64,000 nucleotides of DNA from Fusibacter tunisiensis (GCF_016908355.1 NZ_JAFBDT010000003.1:124001-188000); one strand, 5' to 3'; shown: positions 43,252 through 53,625, counted from the stretch's first letter. Notes: generated by a model not told the origin, from the letters alone. Numbers and translations: made by a program.

Positions 43252-46218
43252 ATGATTAAAAAAACAGCTGTATTACTTTTGGGAATTATAGTCTTATTCA
43301 GTGGCATTGCGCATTCTGCCTTTGGAGAGGCAGATGAAGTGCCGTTTGACCGTGTGAGATTTGAAAATATAGGAAGAGATCAGGGCCTTTTGAATTTGTC
43401 TGTTTCAAGTGTTATACAAGATAAGCAAGGCTTTATTTGGTTTGCAACTCAAGGTGGCTTGTTTCGGTATAACGGCAAAGACACCGCTGCCTACAGAAAC
43501 AACCCTTTTGAATCGGATGGTTTAATCCATAATTTGATTCAAACCATGTTTTATGATGAAGAGAAACACCATTTGTGGCTTGGAACTTATCAAGGTGTTT
43601 CCATGCTAGACTTAAATACCAACACCTTTACCAATTATTCAGTAGAAGAGAGTAATCTTTCCAATAATGTTGCAGTTGCCATAGCAAAAGATAAAGATGA
43701 CCGCATTTGGGTTGGAACATTGGATGGATTGAATCGATTGGATCAAGCAAGTGGTTCATTTGTTCAATATTCAGTTAAAGGAAAAGTGGTTAGAAGTTTG
43801 TTCTTGGATTCTCAGGATAGACTTTTGGTCGGGACCTATGAAGGCTTGTGCACCTATAATTTAGAACAGGATACTTTAGAATCAGTTGCAATAGATTATC
43901 CATCACCTTATGTGATGGTGGTACGAGAATTTGAGCCTGGTGTGTTGACCCTTGGGCTTTGGGATGGCGGGATTCTAGAATTAGATATGTCATTTAACCG
44001 CCTTTCTCACACAGAGTTTTTAGACAATCGTGTCTATGCGGTTGAAAAAACAGAAGATGGCACCTTATGGGTCGGTACTTGGGGTGGAGGATTATTTGCA
44101 AAGCGTGGACCGAAAATCCACAATTACACGACAACTGACACGGACGATGGGATAGGGCATCCAATTATATACGCTTTAACGGAAGATGCTACTGGAATTT
44201 TATGGGTTGGGACTAATGGGAGTGGCGCTTACTTCGCGAATCCTCAAGGCCAAAATTATTTGGCATTTTCACATGATATGACTGATCCCGATTCTTTGGA
44301 TGAAGGGAAAATAAATACAATCTATCGAGATTCACAGGACAGATTGTGGATTGCTGTTTACAATCAAGGGTTAAACCGATATGAGAACACATTAGATAAG
44401 ATGGTCAAGTACAAAGCAGAAAATGAGACAACCCTAAAAATGGGGAACAATCAAGTGATGGATATTATTGAGTATCAAGGTCGTCTTCTAATCGCTTCTG
44501 GTGCAGGTGTTGAGCAGTATCGTGAGGCTGTTGATGGTTTTGAGAGGTTGCCTATATTGCCTGAAAACACCATTACTTATGCCTTAGAGGTAGACCGTGA
44601 CAATCATTTATGGGTGGGCACTTATTTAGATGGTATATATGAATTTGATGCAGACTACCAGTTGATCAATCATTTTCATGTTAAAAGTACACCTTTAGCC
44701 ATATCGGACAATCTTGTATATGATATTGTGTGTGATCAGAAAGGCAATTTATGGATTGGAACCAATAATGGGCTTGATGTCTATTTAAAAGAAGAAAAAG
44801 AAATGTTGGCCTATCTTAAGAAAGATGGCGACACAACAAGTCTACCCAATAATACCATTCGAACGCTTCTGGAAACTGAGAGTGGTGAAATTTGGGTTGG
44901 TATGGTGGGCGGCGGTTTATCAAAATATTTACAGGATCAAAATATCTTTACAACATATACTGAATCAGAAGGCTTGTCGGACAATACCGTGATTAGCATA
45001 GAGGAATCTAATGAAGGCTTGATATGGATTGCAACCCATAATGGAATATCGGTTTTAGATCCGGATACAGACCATATTGTGAATCTCACTGCTTCAGATG
45101 GTATTGGTGGATACACGTTTTCAGGGGATGGATTTAAAGACTCCGATGGCAGCCTTTTCTTTGTGGGAACACATGGCGTAACCCACTTTCCGCCTGTGTC
45201 AAAGCTGTTGAATAGACCCTTGCCACCGGTTTATATAACCGATTTTAGGGTGATGCAAAAGCCTGTTTCAGACCATTTGGTTATTTACAATGATCTCACC
45301 TATACATTTGATTCAGAATCAAACTTTATGAGTTTTGAGTTCAATGCCATTGATTATGAGTATTTATCCCATACACAGTATCATTATAGACTGATTGGCG
45401 TAGATGCAGAGTGGGTTACAAGTGGTCAGCGGAATTACGTCTCTTATTCCAACTTAAGCCCAGGTGACTATATTTTCGAAGTTAGGGCTAAAACAATTCA
45501 AGGCCTATACACAGATCCAGTTCGAGTGTCATTTGTTATTTTAAAACCATGGCATCAAACGACTTTTGCATATGGTGTTTATGGACTAATCCTTATTTTT
45601 ATTATTTTTAGTTTTGTGAAAATTCGAGAAAATCATTTGATTACAGAAAAGAATTCAGAACTGAACCTTTTAAATGATAAATTAGAAGTTGCGGTAAAAG
45701 ATTTAGAAGAGGTTTCCATAAAAGATGGTTTGACGGGCATCTACAATAGGCGATATTTTAACACAGTTTTAGGCGAACAGTTTAATATAGCTAAGCGGAG
45801 CCGTTTGTCTATTTCAGTCCTAATGATTGATGTGGATGATTTCAAAGAAATTAATGATGCATATGGCCATGTTTTTGGAGATAAGTATTTAATTGCTTTT
45901 GCAAATGAAATAGAAAAGAGTTTAGTGAGAACCACTGATTTTTGTGCACGATTTGGTGGGGATGAATTTGCTGTTGTTTTGTACGATACTGATTTAAAAG
46001 GTACAGAGTCAGTTGCTCATACAATTAGACGAAATGTAGGAGACCTTAAAATTGAGCATCAAGGCGAGAACTATGAAATGACCTCAAAAGTCTGTATAGG
46101 AGGGTATACAATAATTCCAGATTATGAAATGAGTCTAGAGTTGCTTATTTCCACCGCAGATGATGCTTTATATGAAGCTAAGCGAAATGGGAAAAATCAA
46201 ATTCTAATAAAATCATAA
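43252..46218 (+). CDS. propeller-sensor diguanylate cyclase (Reg_prop/Y_Y_Y-TM-GGDEF)
   Basis: 988 residues. Signal peptide or anchor (1-25), then two stacked seven-bladed beta-propellers of Reg_prop repeats ('GFIWFATQGGLFRYNG', repeated 'LWVGT...G' blades, about 40-670), a Y_Y_Y domain (about 690-760, 'YHYRLIGVDAEWVTSG', 'NYVSYSNLSPGDYIFEVRAK'), one transmembrane helix (about 770-790) and a GGDEF domain (about 825-988). The active site 'GGDEF' is near 902-906, and an RxxD inhibitory site ('RTTD') stands five residues before it. It should make c-di-GMP when an outer ligand binds. Start at ATG 43252 after GGAG. HTCS-like sensors often detect polysaccharides. Confidence 0.93.
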   Translation: MIKKTAVLLLGIIVLFSGIAHSAFGEADEVPFDRVRFENIGRDQGLLNLSVSSVIQDKQGFIWFATQGGLFRYNGKDTAAYRNNPFESDGLIHNLIQTMFYDEEKHHLWLGTYQGVSMLDLNTNTFTNYSVEESNLSNNVAVAIAKDKDDRIWVGTLDGLNRLDQASGSFVQYSVKGKVVRSLFLDSQDRLLVGTYEGLCTYNLEQDTLESVAIDYPSPYVMVVREFEPGVLTLGLWDGGILELDMSFNRLSHTEFLDNRVYAVEKTEDGTLWVGTWGGGLFAKRGPKIHNYTTTDTDDGIGHPIIYALTEDATGILWVGTNGSGAYFANPQGQNYLAFSHDMTDPDSLDEGKINTIYRDSQDRLWIAVYNQGLNRYENTLDKMVKYKAENETTLKMGNNQVMDIIEYQGRLLIASGAGVEQYREAVDGFERLPILPENTITYALEVDRDNHLWVGTYLDGIYEFDADYQLINHFHVKSTPLAISDNLVYDIVCDQKGNLWIGTNNGLDVYLKEEKEMLAYLKKDGDTTSLPNNTIRTLLETESGEIWVGMVGGGLSKYLQDQNIFTTYTESEGLSDNTVISIEESNEGLIWIATHNGISVLDPDTDHIVNLTASDGIGGYTFSGDGFKDSDGSLFFVGTHGVTHFPPVSKLLNRPLPPVYITDFRVMQKPVSDHLVIYNDLTYTFDSESNFMSFEFNAIDYEYLSHTQYHYRLIGVDAEWVTSGQRNYVSYSNLSPGDYIFEVRAKTIQGLYTDPVRVSFVILKPWHQTTFAYGVYGLILIFIIFSFVKIRENHLITEKNSELNLLNDKLEVAVKDLEEVSIKDGLTGIYNRRYFNTVLGEQFNIAKRSRLSISVLMIDVDDFKEINDAYGHVFGDKYLIAFANEIEKSLVRTTDFCARFGGDEFAVVLYDTDLKGTESVAHTIRRNVGDLKIEHQGENYEMTSKVCIGGYTIIPDYEMSLELLISTADDALYEAKRNGKNQILIKS

Positions 46219-46223
46219 AAAAC

Positions 46224-46258
46224 TGCCTGCACCGTAAATGGATGCAGGCAATTTTTTT
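46224..46258. terminator. terminator after the GGDEF gene
   Basis: TGCCTGCA (46224-46231) pairs with TGCAGGCA (46243-46250), then ATTTTTTT. A shorter A-run upstream may let it serve the leftward chemoreceptor remnant as well. Confidence 0.8.
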
Positions 46259-46939
46259 ACAATTGCTGAAGTGTAATTAAATGCTTCATCAGCTTTTCAG
46301 ACTGTGTATTTAGTGTTTGAGAGGCAATTGATGTAGAAAGAACTGCTCTGTTTTGAGCCTCTATGGCATCTGTTGCTTTTTTTGTTTGCAGATGATTGTC
46401 TTCACTTTTCGCGGCCAAAACTTTAATTTTTTGATAGACAGCCAATCGACTCTCGTCAATTTTTTCGCTTACACGTCGAGATTCGTGGATGTTGGTTTTT
46501 ACATCATCAAGTGAAGTGTTGATTTCTTCAGCGACAACTGAGAACCCTTTACCATACTCACCAGCCCGTGCCGCCTCAATTGAAGCATTTAAAGATAATA
46601 AATTGGTTCGTTTTGAAACTTCGGAGATTAAGAAACTAGCGTCTTCTATTAGATGAGAATCTTCTAAAATTTGATGCAAATTTTCTTGAACGTTTTTATT
46701 GGTTAAAGCGACAGTATCGTTTATGTCACTTAAGCGTTTTGGTTAAAATCTTCAAAATGTTTGTAATAAACTTCTTCAAAATTACTGAAAGCATAGTACT
46801 CTAATTTTTTGATGCCTAGATACTTGGCATTTCGACTGTTGAATTTAGCGCAAAAATCAAACTTAAATCCGTTTTTTTCAACGGCCTCCACCAAATCAAA
46901 ATACCGCTTGTAGCCTGTCATCAATTGAGATTTATACAT
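46257..46939 (-). pseudogene. frameshifted soluble chemoreceptor
   Basis: An N-terminal frame (46939 to 46730, 69 codons, 'MYKSQLMTGYKRYFDLVEAV' ... '[10 protein letters not shown]') and a C-terminal frame ('[20 protein letters not shown]' then '[20 protein letters not shown]', MCP hairpin '[20 protein letters not shown]') meet at about 46735-46740 with a one-base shift. The hairpin is followed by '[16 protein letters not shown]': the usual 'RKLAE.S' stretch after VVAEEI is missing, about 14 residues. No membrane helix. Both defects point to a decaying gene. Confidence 0.75.
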
Positions 46940-46961
46940 AGCGCACCCCCTTAATGTTATT

Positions 46962-47369
46962 TTACAAAAAATTAAAAAAGCAACTCGTATTTAAACGCGA
47001 GTTGCTCAATAATAGTCGTGAAAAGGGCTTTATGTTCTGGTCTGCCAGCATCTGTTTTTTACGTTGATGGACTTTGTCAAGTGCTTTCATAAGTCTTGTG
47101 TTGCTAATGGGTTTAAGAAGATAGTCCGTCGCATTGATTTCATAGGAATGTACAGCATATTCAGTATGGGCGGTTACAAATTTAATACCATTGTTTCCAG
47201 GCATTTGAATGTCCAAAAACACCAAATCCACGTGATTGTTTAAAATGAATTCTTCAGCAATATCGGGATCCATAAAAGTTGCGAGAATATGAACGTCTTC
47301 ACAAAGTGACAATTGGAAAACAAGTTCTTCAATGGCCAGCTTTTCATCATCGACGATTACAACAGTCAT
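46962..47369 (-). pseudogene. truncated LytTR-type response regulator
   Basis: Receiver domain with acceptor Asp in 'LVFLDIQMPG' and 'DYLLKPIS', as in LytT/AlgR regulators. About 18 residues are lost between 'GNNGIK' and 'FVTAHTEYAV', where alpha3/beta4 should be. The frame ends in 'RLLLSNSRLNTSCFFNF', which is the terminator hairpin translated, so the LytTR DNA-binding half (about 110 residues) has been deleted. Start overlaps the kinase stop (ATGA). Confidence 0.8.
46972..47006 (-). terminator. terminator of the former LytS/LytT operon
   Basis: On the minus strand AGCAACTCG (47006-46998) pairs with CGAGTTGCT (46987-46979) and is followed by TTTTTAATTTTTTG. It now sits inside the truncated regulator frame. 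Confidence 0.8.
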
Positions 47370-48621
47370 ATGTGTGCTCCTTTCGGTATTTTGAAAGTAA
47401 CAGATGTTCCTTGACCTGGACTAGAATTAAAATCCAGCCCAGGATTGTTTTTATAAGTTGCCACAAGTCTTTTATGGGTTGTTTGAAGGCCAATGTGTTG
47501 TGATGTATCCTCGGCTGAATAAATGCTTTCAATAATTTTAGGGTCAATGCCAACGCCATCATCGGAGACTCTAAAATGATAGTGGTCAGATGAGGAGTGG
47601 ATGTTAAGGTGGACTTTGCCACTTTTTTTATCTTTAAAGATGCCATGTTTAATTGCGTTTTCAATTAAAGGCTGAAGAATCAGCGGTGGTACTTTTAAAC
47701 TTAAGTCTTCTGGGATGGTAAATTCAATTTCAAGGCGATTGCCGAACCGTGCTTTTTCAAGTATTGTAGAAATGACAGTTCCTGTTTGAAGCGCTTTTTT
47801 GTAACTTCTGAATGAATTAAATCCCCGCTTTCGTATCCAAGTATGTCTTTACCGGTATAGGCTAAAATACGATCTTTATCTGTTATGGCAACACCGTCTA
47901 CATTGGAAATATCCTTAATGATCTTCACAACCTCGCTACTGCTTTCAGGGGAGAGCCCTCTTTTAAAATATTTGACTATATCCCTAGCAATTCTGAGGGC
48001 TTGTTCTGATCGAAAGGCACCTTGCATGTCGGTATTTTTAAGCATATTTTGATAGATAACAATCATAAGAGCAATACCTGCTGAGTTGGTTAAAATCATT
48101 GGCAAGGCAATCGTTTGAACCAAAATGAGAGCTTCAGAAAAAGGTCTTGCAATTAATAAAATGAGAACCATTTGCACCGTTTCCGTTAGTAGGCCAACAC
48201 CAAATCCAAAGGCTATTTTATTTTTGCTTCGCATAAAGTAGATCGATAACAGGCCTGCAATAATCCCCTCAACAGTGGTTGAGATTCCGCAGGACAAGGC
48301 TGTAAATCCGCCAAGATCTATTAAGAATCTGTGTCCACCTGCGATTAAACCAGATAAACCACCCACAAGAGGCCCGCCTATGAGTCCCCCAACAACAACG
48401 CCAATAACGCGGTTATTTACAATAGCGCCCATATATGGAATTCCAGAATAAGTGCCAAGTATTCCCATGAATCCGAACACAATGGCGATTATATCTTGGT
48501 CTCTAAGGGTAAATTTTCGATTGTGGAGCAGCCTTAAAAACATTTTAGTTCCAGAAAAGATATAAATGACCAAAAATATTAAAGATACTTTTGTGGTTAA
48601 ACCCCATAGTAAATCTGTCAT
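47366..48621 (-). pseudogene. disrupted LytS-type sensor histidine kinase
   Basis: From ATG 48621 (GGAGGC ribosome site) a 5TM-5TMR_LYT sensor ('GGLIGGPLVGGLSGLIAGGH', 'GISTTVEGIIAGLLS') and a GAF domain ('NVDGVAITDKDRILAYTGKD') read to 'HSEVTKK'. There one A is missing from an A-run; the shifted frame continues 'ALQTGTVISTILEKARFGNR' and through a complete HATPase domain ('LILQPLIENAIKHGI', 'VSDDGVGIDPK', 'GIGLQ'-like 'HIGLQTTHKR', 'GQGTSVTF') to a stop at 47366. The His-box region that should lie between GAF and HATPase is deleted. A dead kinase on two counts. Confidence 0.85.
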
Positions 48622-48764
48622 AAGTGACGCCTCCAAATAAATATATGTTATTTTTTCACGTTGAGCATGTGCTGTGAATAGATTAAAAGAACTATGACTT
48701 GCAAAATCCATTTAATGGGCGTATTATGAGAATGTTTGAAATACCTAAAGAAAGAAGGAATTTT

Positions 48765-50450
48765 GTGTCTAAAATGCAACCAAAGATTATTTCAACACTG
48801 AAAGCCTATTCCAAAGATCAATTTTTTAAGGATTTAACGGCAGGTCTTATTGTAGCCATCATTGCATTGCCACTTTCCATTGCACTTGCAATTTCATCAG
48901 GGGTAACACCTGAAAAAGGCTTATACACTGCAATTATAGCTGGATTTTTTGTTTCTTTACTCGGTGGAAGTCGCGTTCAAATTGGCGGTCCAACAGGGGC
49001 CTTTATGGTTATTGTATATGGAATAGTGGCTGAATTTGGTGTTGCTGGACTTACGATTGCCACTATAATGGCAGGAATCATCATGGTCTTAATGGGGTTT
49101 CTTAAATTAGGGGCAGTTATTAAATATATTCCGCATCCTATAACAACTGGTTTTACAAGTGGGATTGCCTTGGTGATTTTTTCCTCACAAATAAAAGATT
49201 TTTTGGGTCTTAAAATAGGAGAGGTCCCAGCAGCGTTTATAGAAAAGTGGGCAGTTTATTTAAAAGGCATTGGAACCTTTGATCCAATGACATTGGCCGT
49301 TGGGGGATTGGCACTTGGCATCATTTTACTATGGCCGAAAGTTAATCGTAAAATTCCAGGCGCCTTAATTGCTTTGATTGTAACTTCAGCTCTTGTTAAA
49401 ATTTTAAATTTGGACATTGCAACTATTGGATCAAAATTTGGAGAGATTTCCTCTGCACTACCTAAACTGACTGTTCCTGAATTTGACCTAGTTTATATTC
49501 AAATGTTACTGCCAGCAGCATTTACAATCGCCATACTTGGCTCTATCGAATCATTGCTGTCCGCAGTTGTTTCAGATGGTATGATTGGTGGGAAACACAG
49601 ATCTAATATGGAACTTGTAGGTCAAGGCGTCGCCAACATCATGTCCGGACTTTTCGGGGGAATACCCGCAACTGGAGCCATTGCAAGAACTGTTGCTAAT
49701 GTTAAAAATGGAGGACGAACACCTGTGGCGGGGATTGTTCATTCGATTGCTTTGTTGTTAATTTTAGTGGTTTTCATGCCACTTGCTAAAATGATTCCTT
49801 TAACTGCACTGGCTGCAATTTTAATTGTAGTTGCCTATAATATGAGTGAATGGCGAGAGTTTAAATCATTATTAAAATCGCCGAAAAGTGATGTTTTGGT
49901 CTTACTGATCACCTTCTTTTTAACAGTCCTAGTTGATTTGGTTGTTGCAATTGAAGTGGGTATGGTTCTCGCTGCATTTCTATTTATGAAGCGTATGAGT
50001 GAAGCGACTCAAGTTAACATAGAAGATTTTGACGCTTCGGAGGAAAAAGATGGCGTTCCTGTTGAAGTACACCGTTTCGATTCTGTGGACTTGATAAAAG
50101 TATATGAAATTAATGGACCATTTTTCTTTGGCGCAGCAGATAAATTTATTTCTGCACTTGGTGAATTGGGTGAAAAAACTGATATTCTGGTAATTAGAAT
50201 GCGTCATGTCCCAATAATGGATGCAACTGCCCTCCATGGATTTAAGCGTATGATAGAAATTTGCCAACGTCAAAAAACAAAACTCATCATATCCGGCATC
50301 CAAGACCAGCCTTATAAAGTGCTTGAAAAAGCAGGTCTCATAGACGTAATTGGTGAAGATCATTTTTTCACCAGTGCTGTTGAAGCTGTTGACTATGCAA
50401 ATAAAAGTGTTAAGGCCCATAAAAGCGGAATTGATAGTAGGGTCCTATAG
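48765..50450 (+). CDS. SulP family inorganic anion transporter
   Basis: 561 residues from the GTG at 48765, which has a GAAGGAA ribosome site; in-frame ATGs at 48699 and 48726 lack one. The transporter domain (about 20-400) has the SulP opening 'LTAGLIVAIIALPLSIALAI' and 'ALIVTSALVKILNL'; a cytoplasmic STAS domain (about 430-545) includes 'VLVIRMRHVPIMDATALHGF', with the serine-or-Asp regulatory site as 'DAT'. Substrate among sulfate, bicarbonate or other anions, undecided. Its 3' end overlaps the convergent YjiH gene by 58 bases. Confidence 0.9.
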   Translation: MSKMQPKIISTLKAYSKDQFFKDLTAGLIVAIIALPLSIALAISSGVTPEKGLYTAIIAGFFVSLLGGSRVQIGGPTGAFMVIVYGIVAEFGVAGLTIATIMAGIIMVLMGFLKLGAVIKYIPHPITTGFTSGIALVIFSSQIKDFLGLKIGEVPAAFIEKWAVYLKGIGTFDPMTLAVGGLALGIILLWPKVNRKIPGALIALIVTSALVKILNLDIATIGSKFGEISSALPKLTVPEFDLVYIQMLLPAAFTIAILGSIESLLSAVVSDGMIGGKHRSNMELVGQGVANIMSGLFGGIPATGAIARTVANVKNGGRTPVAGIVHSIALLLILVVFMPLAKMIPLTALAAILIVVAYNMSEWREFKSLLKSPKSDVLVLLITFFLTVLVDLVVAIEVGMVLAAFLFMKRMSEATQVNIEDFDASEEKDGVPVEVHRFDSVDLIKVYEINGPFFFGAADKFISALGELGEKTDILVIRMRHVPIMDATALHGFKRMIEICQRQKTKLIISGIQDQPYKVLEKAGLIDVIGEDHFFTSAVEAVDYANKSVKAHKSGIDSRVL

Positions 50451-51724
50451 AAGAAGATTTTTATGACATCCCATAGGGTGATGCCAATACTTGTTTTGAC
50501 TAAAATCATTCCCGTTTCCGACAAAAAAACAAGTTGTGTAAATGACAAGGTACCAATGAAAAATCGAGCCTGTTCAGATGCAACGTCAACCATAAAAAGC
50601 GCAGGGAGATACATGTCAGCCAGACCAGCAATAGACGCGGGTGCCATGCTTGAAACCGAAGCGCTTGCAAACCCCATCCATGTATATAGATATTGAAACG
50701 GGAAGCTTAAAATTTCAAATAAAGGGGTGTTTTCTGCAAGGACAAGACCTAAGGTGCCAACTGTCATAATTACGGGAAGAAAGCCAACATAAGTATTTGT
50801 AACATTTAATAAGGATGCCTTTAATGCTGTTTTAAGAGATGCCTTTGAGGCTGCTTGAACGGCTACGTCAATGGCTTTTTTGACACTGCTTTTGGGCATA
50901 GAATCCTGATCTAGGTGTGTTTGAACACCTTGATAATATGTGTTTTTAAATTTTTTAAGTGGGCATCTGGCCGTAATGGCCGCGATAATTATGGTAATGA
51001 TGGCGATACTGGCATAAAATTGTGGAAATATATGGGAAATCCCAAGTTCTTCAGCAACGGCTGTTGCAAAAGCGATTCCCACTATAGAAAAGTTTGTTGC
51101 AATAATATAAGCTTCTTTTTGTGTATAATAGCCGCGTTTGTATTGTTGGTCTGTAACAAGGATGCCTATGGTACCGTCACCAACAAAAGAAGCAATTGCA
51201 TCAACAGCTGCATATCCCGGAACTTTAAAGATTTTTTTCATTGATTTTCCAAATAGACTGCCAATGAATTCAACGGCTCCAAAATGTGTGAGAAGCGGCA
51301 TGGCCATTAAACCTACAAAAAAAGTCACATATAAAGTTGTTAATAGGCCTCCTTCACCAGCCATAACACCACCAGTGTTTGGGTCAATTAGAAGTTTAGA
51401 CCACTTATAATCACCAAACCATTCATGGATCACCATTAAATAAAGAAAAGAGCCAGTTAGACGTAAGATAACATTAAGAGGACTTGCTTTAAAAACTTTG
51501 TTTAAGGTGGTGATGCGAGAAGTAAAGAAAATAAATATTAGTGTCATGGTTAATACGATCCAAGAGATAACCTCGGTGAATATAAGAAATTCATCGAGGT
51601 AATTTTTTGTAATGAAGGATAGAATATGTGCGATTGCAATACGATTTTCACCCATTATGTCAAAGGGGAATAGAAAGAAAAGAAATCCAAGTGTGGATAA
51701 AAATAAGGGCTTAAAGTACTTCAT
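50393..51724 (-). CDS. YjiH family membrane protein (nucleoside recognition/GATE domain)
   Basis: 443 residues, about ten transmembrane helices. Carries the GATE/nucleoside-recognition pattern in 'FVGDGTIGILVTDQQYKRGY' and 'YTQKEAYIIATNFSIVGIAF', and 'GLADMYLPALF' near the end, matching YjiH/YtvI-like proteins. Transport substrate unknown. Ends convergently over the SulP gene with no terminator between, so the two 3' ends are antisense to each other. Confidence 0.85.
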   Translation of the reverse strand: MKYFKPLFLSTLGFLFFLFPFDIMGENRIAIAHILSFITKNYLDEFLIFTEVISWIVLTMTLIFIFFTSRITTLNKVFKASPLNVILRLTGSFLYLMVIHEWFGDYKWSKLLIDPNTGGVMAGEGGLLTTLYVTFFVGLMAMPLLTHFGAVEFIGSLFGKSMKKIFKVPGYAAVDAIASFVGDGTIGILVTDQQYKRGYYTQKEAYIIATNFSIVGIAFATAVAEELGISHIFPQFYASIAIITIIIAAITARCPLKKFKNTYYQGVQTHLDQDSMPKSSVKKAIDVAVQAASKASLKTALKASLLNVTNTYVGFLPVIMTVGTLGLVLAENTPLFEILSFPFQYLYTWMGFASASVSSMAPASIAGLADMYLPALFMVDVASEQARFFIGTLSFTQLVFLSETGMILVKTSIGITLWDVIKIFFYRTLLSIPLLWALTLLFA

Positions 51725-51879
51725 ATAAACGGTCTCCTCTAATTTGATTTTTTAACACTTTTGAAAGTTTACCACAAAGAAACACAAGCATCAATAATTA
51801 ATATGCAATAAAATCTATATTTATACAAAATGTAAAATTTAAATATTTGTGTTAAAATAAAAAAAAGGATGTGTGATAT

Positions 51880-52533
51880 ATGAAAGTATTTAAAGATCGG
51901 AATAAGGAATTGGAACAGGAAATCAATTTATATTTGGAAACTTTAAAGGGATCTGCTCTTGTTTTTCAGCAGGGCCTTTCCGCTTTTTTAGAGGATGAAT
52001 ACGAAGGTTTTGAGAACAAACTTGGCGAAATTATCAATCTTGAAAAAGAAGCGGATGGTCTTTTAAGAGCTTTGGTGCAGACTTTATATAAGTATAATTT
52101 AATGCCTGACTTAAGTGCGGATATCCTTGAATTGATGACGGCGTTGGACGAAATTAGTGATATTTCAAAGTCAGTTCTTTTGGACTTGAATGTGGAAAAA
52201 TTTCAAGTTCTTGAGATGCTGAAACCTGATTTTATGCGCGTAGCGGATACTTCGAGTCAAACTGTGCATCACTTGCTAGGTGGCATCAGGGCTTTTTTTG
52301 AAAATCCAACAGAGATTGATGGTTACATTCATACAGTGAGAGCATTTGAGTCAGAAGTAGATCAAATGGAGTACGTTTTAAAACAGCGCATATTTGCACT
52401 AGATATACTGGATTTTGGACTCTGTGACAAAATGCATCTTCGGGACTTGGCCCATAAAATTGCGTCACTCTCTGACGAGTGTGAACGCATAGCGGATCTG
52501 CTCGCTGTTTTGAAATTTAAGCGCACCATATAA
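51880..52533 (+). CDS. DUF47 family (PhoU-like) phosphate transport regulator
   Basis: 217 residues, all-helical PhoU-like bundle: 'FFENPTEIDGYIHTVRAFES', 'EVDQMEYVLKQRIFALDILD'. Members are encoded next to PiT transporters and are thought to gate them. Here it is 11 bases before the PiT gene. AAAGGA ribosome site. Confidence 0.88.
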   Translation: MKVFKDRNKELEQEINLYLETLKGSALVFQQGLSAFLEDEYEGFENKLGEIINLEKEADGLLRALVQTLYKYNLMPDLSADILELMTALDEISDISKSVLLDLNVEKFQVLEMLKPDFMRVADTSSQTVHHLLGGIRAFFENPTEIDGYIHTVRAFESEVDQMEYVLKQRIFALDILDFGLCDKMHLRDLAHKIASLSDECERIADLLAVLKFKRTI

Positions 52534-52544
52534 ATGGAGGAAAC

Positions 52545-53543
52545 ATGGATTTAAGTGGTATTTTAGTAATTTCTGGACTTTTTATGGGATGGTCGTTGGG
52601 CGGAAATGATGCTGCCAATATATTTGGAACCGCTGTTGGGACGAAGATGATTCGATTTAGAACAGCAGCTGTTTTATGCAGTATTTTTGTTATATTAGGT
52701 GCAACTTTCAGTGGGGCCGGCGCATCAAAAACCTTGGAATCTCTAGGAAATATTCATTCCATACAAATGGCATTCATTATTTCAGGTGCAGCTGCAGGAA
52801 CTGTGACTTTTATGTCAAAGCGGGGTCTTCCAGTCTCAACATCACAGTCTATAGTAGGCGGTATTATTGGGTTTAATATATTTGTAGGGAATGAAACCAA
52901 TATTGATATTTTAATTAAAATTGCAGGCACTTGGATTGTAACCCCTCTTTTAGCGGCCTTATTTTCTGCGACACTTTATTGGGGGTTTAGAGTTAAGCTT
53001 GACCGTAGTAGACTTAATTTAATCCAAAGAGATAAGCGTACGCGCATGGGACTTGTTTTGGTAGGTGCTTTTGGTGCATACACTTTAGGCGCTAATAATA
53101 TCGCCAATGTGGTGGGTGTTTTTGTTAAAACGGCACCTTTTGGTCTTAATCAACAGGCCTTATTTTTTATAGGAGGTGTTGCCATAGCAATAGGGGTTAT
53201 GACCTATTCTAAACGCGTGATGCTTACAGTTGGAAAGTCAGTTTTTAAACTTTCTCCAGTAGGGGCGTTTATTGTGGTCCTTTCTTCTGCACTGGTTCTC
53301 TTTGTCTTTTCTTCAGAAGGACTTAATGGGATTCTCAGTACGTTAAATCTACCTCAAATTCCTTTAGTACCTGTTTCACAGTCTCAGGCTGTGGTGGGCG
53401 CAATTATGGGTATCGGTTTTGCGAAAGGTGGTCGAAACTTGAATTATCAAGTGCTCTATAAAATTGTACTTGGTTGGGTTTTAACGCCGACAGTATCTAT
53501 TGGTGTTACTTGGATTTTATTATGGATCTCTTCACAAATGTGA
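52545..53543 (+). CDS. pit: inorganic phosphate transporter, PiT family
   Basis: 332 residues, about ten helices in two halves. Each half has the PiT signature: 'GGNDAANIFGTAVGTKMI' (residues 18-35) and 'LGANNIANVVGVFVK'. Moves phosphate with H+ or Na+. GGAGG ribosome site. Operon with the DUF47 gene; the last codons form part of the terminator hairpin. Confidence 0.93.
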   Translation: MDLSGILVISGLFMGWSLGGNDAANIFGTAVGTKMIRFRTAAVLCSIFVILGATFSGAGASKTLESLGNIHSIQMAFIISGAAAGTVTFMSKRGLPVSTSQSIVGGIIGFNIFVGNETNIDILIKIAGTWIVTPLLAALFSATLYWGFRVKLDRSRLNLIQRDKRTRMGLVLVGAFGAYTLGANNIANVVGVFVKTAPFGLNQQALFFIGGVAIAIGVMTYSKRVMLTVGKSVFKLSPVGAFIVVLSSALVLFVFSSEGLNGILSTLNLPQIPLVPVSQSQAVVGAIMGIGFAKGGRNLNYQVLYKIVLGWVLTPTVSIGVTWILLWISSQM

Positions 53544-53560
53544 AGAGATTTTAATTTTAT
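53526..53560 (+). terminator. terminator overlapping the pit stop codon
   Basis: ATCTCTTCAC (53526-53535) pairs perfectly with GTGAAGAGAT (53540-53549), then TTTAATTTT. The stop codon TGA lies in the second arm. Confidence 0.85.
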
Positions 53561-53625
53561 CTGGGGGAACTTTTTTTGAAACACCGCCGTCTTACTTATG
53601 TAAATTAAATTTGAAGGAGATAGAT

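Noticed and set aside
47347-47664. 105-codon minus-strand frame after the LytS-like gene
   Set aside because: Wrong frame of the HATPase domain. The real frame ('PPLILQPLIENAIKHGIFKD' etc.) runs through the same bases and matches a kinase end.
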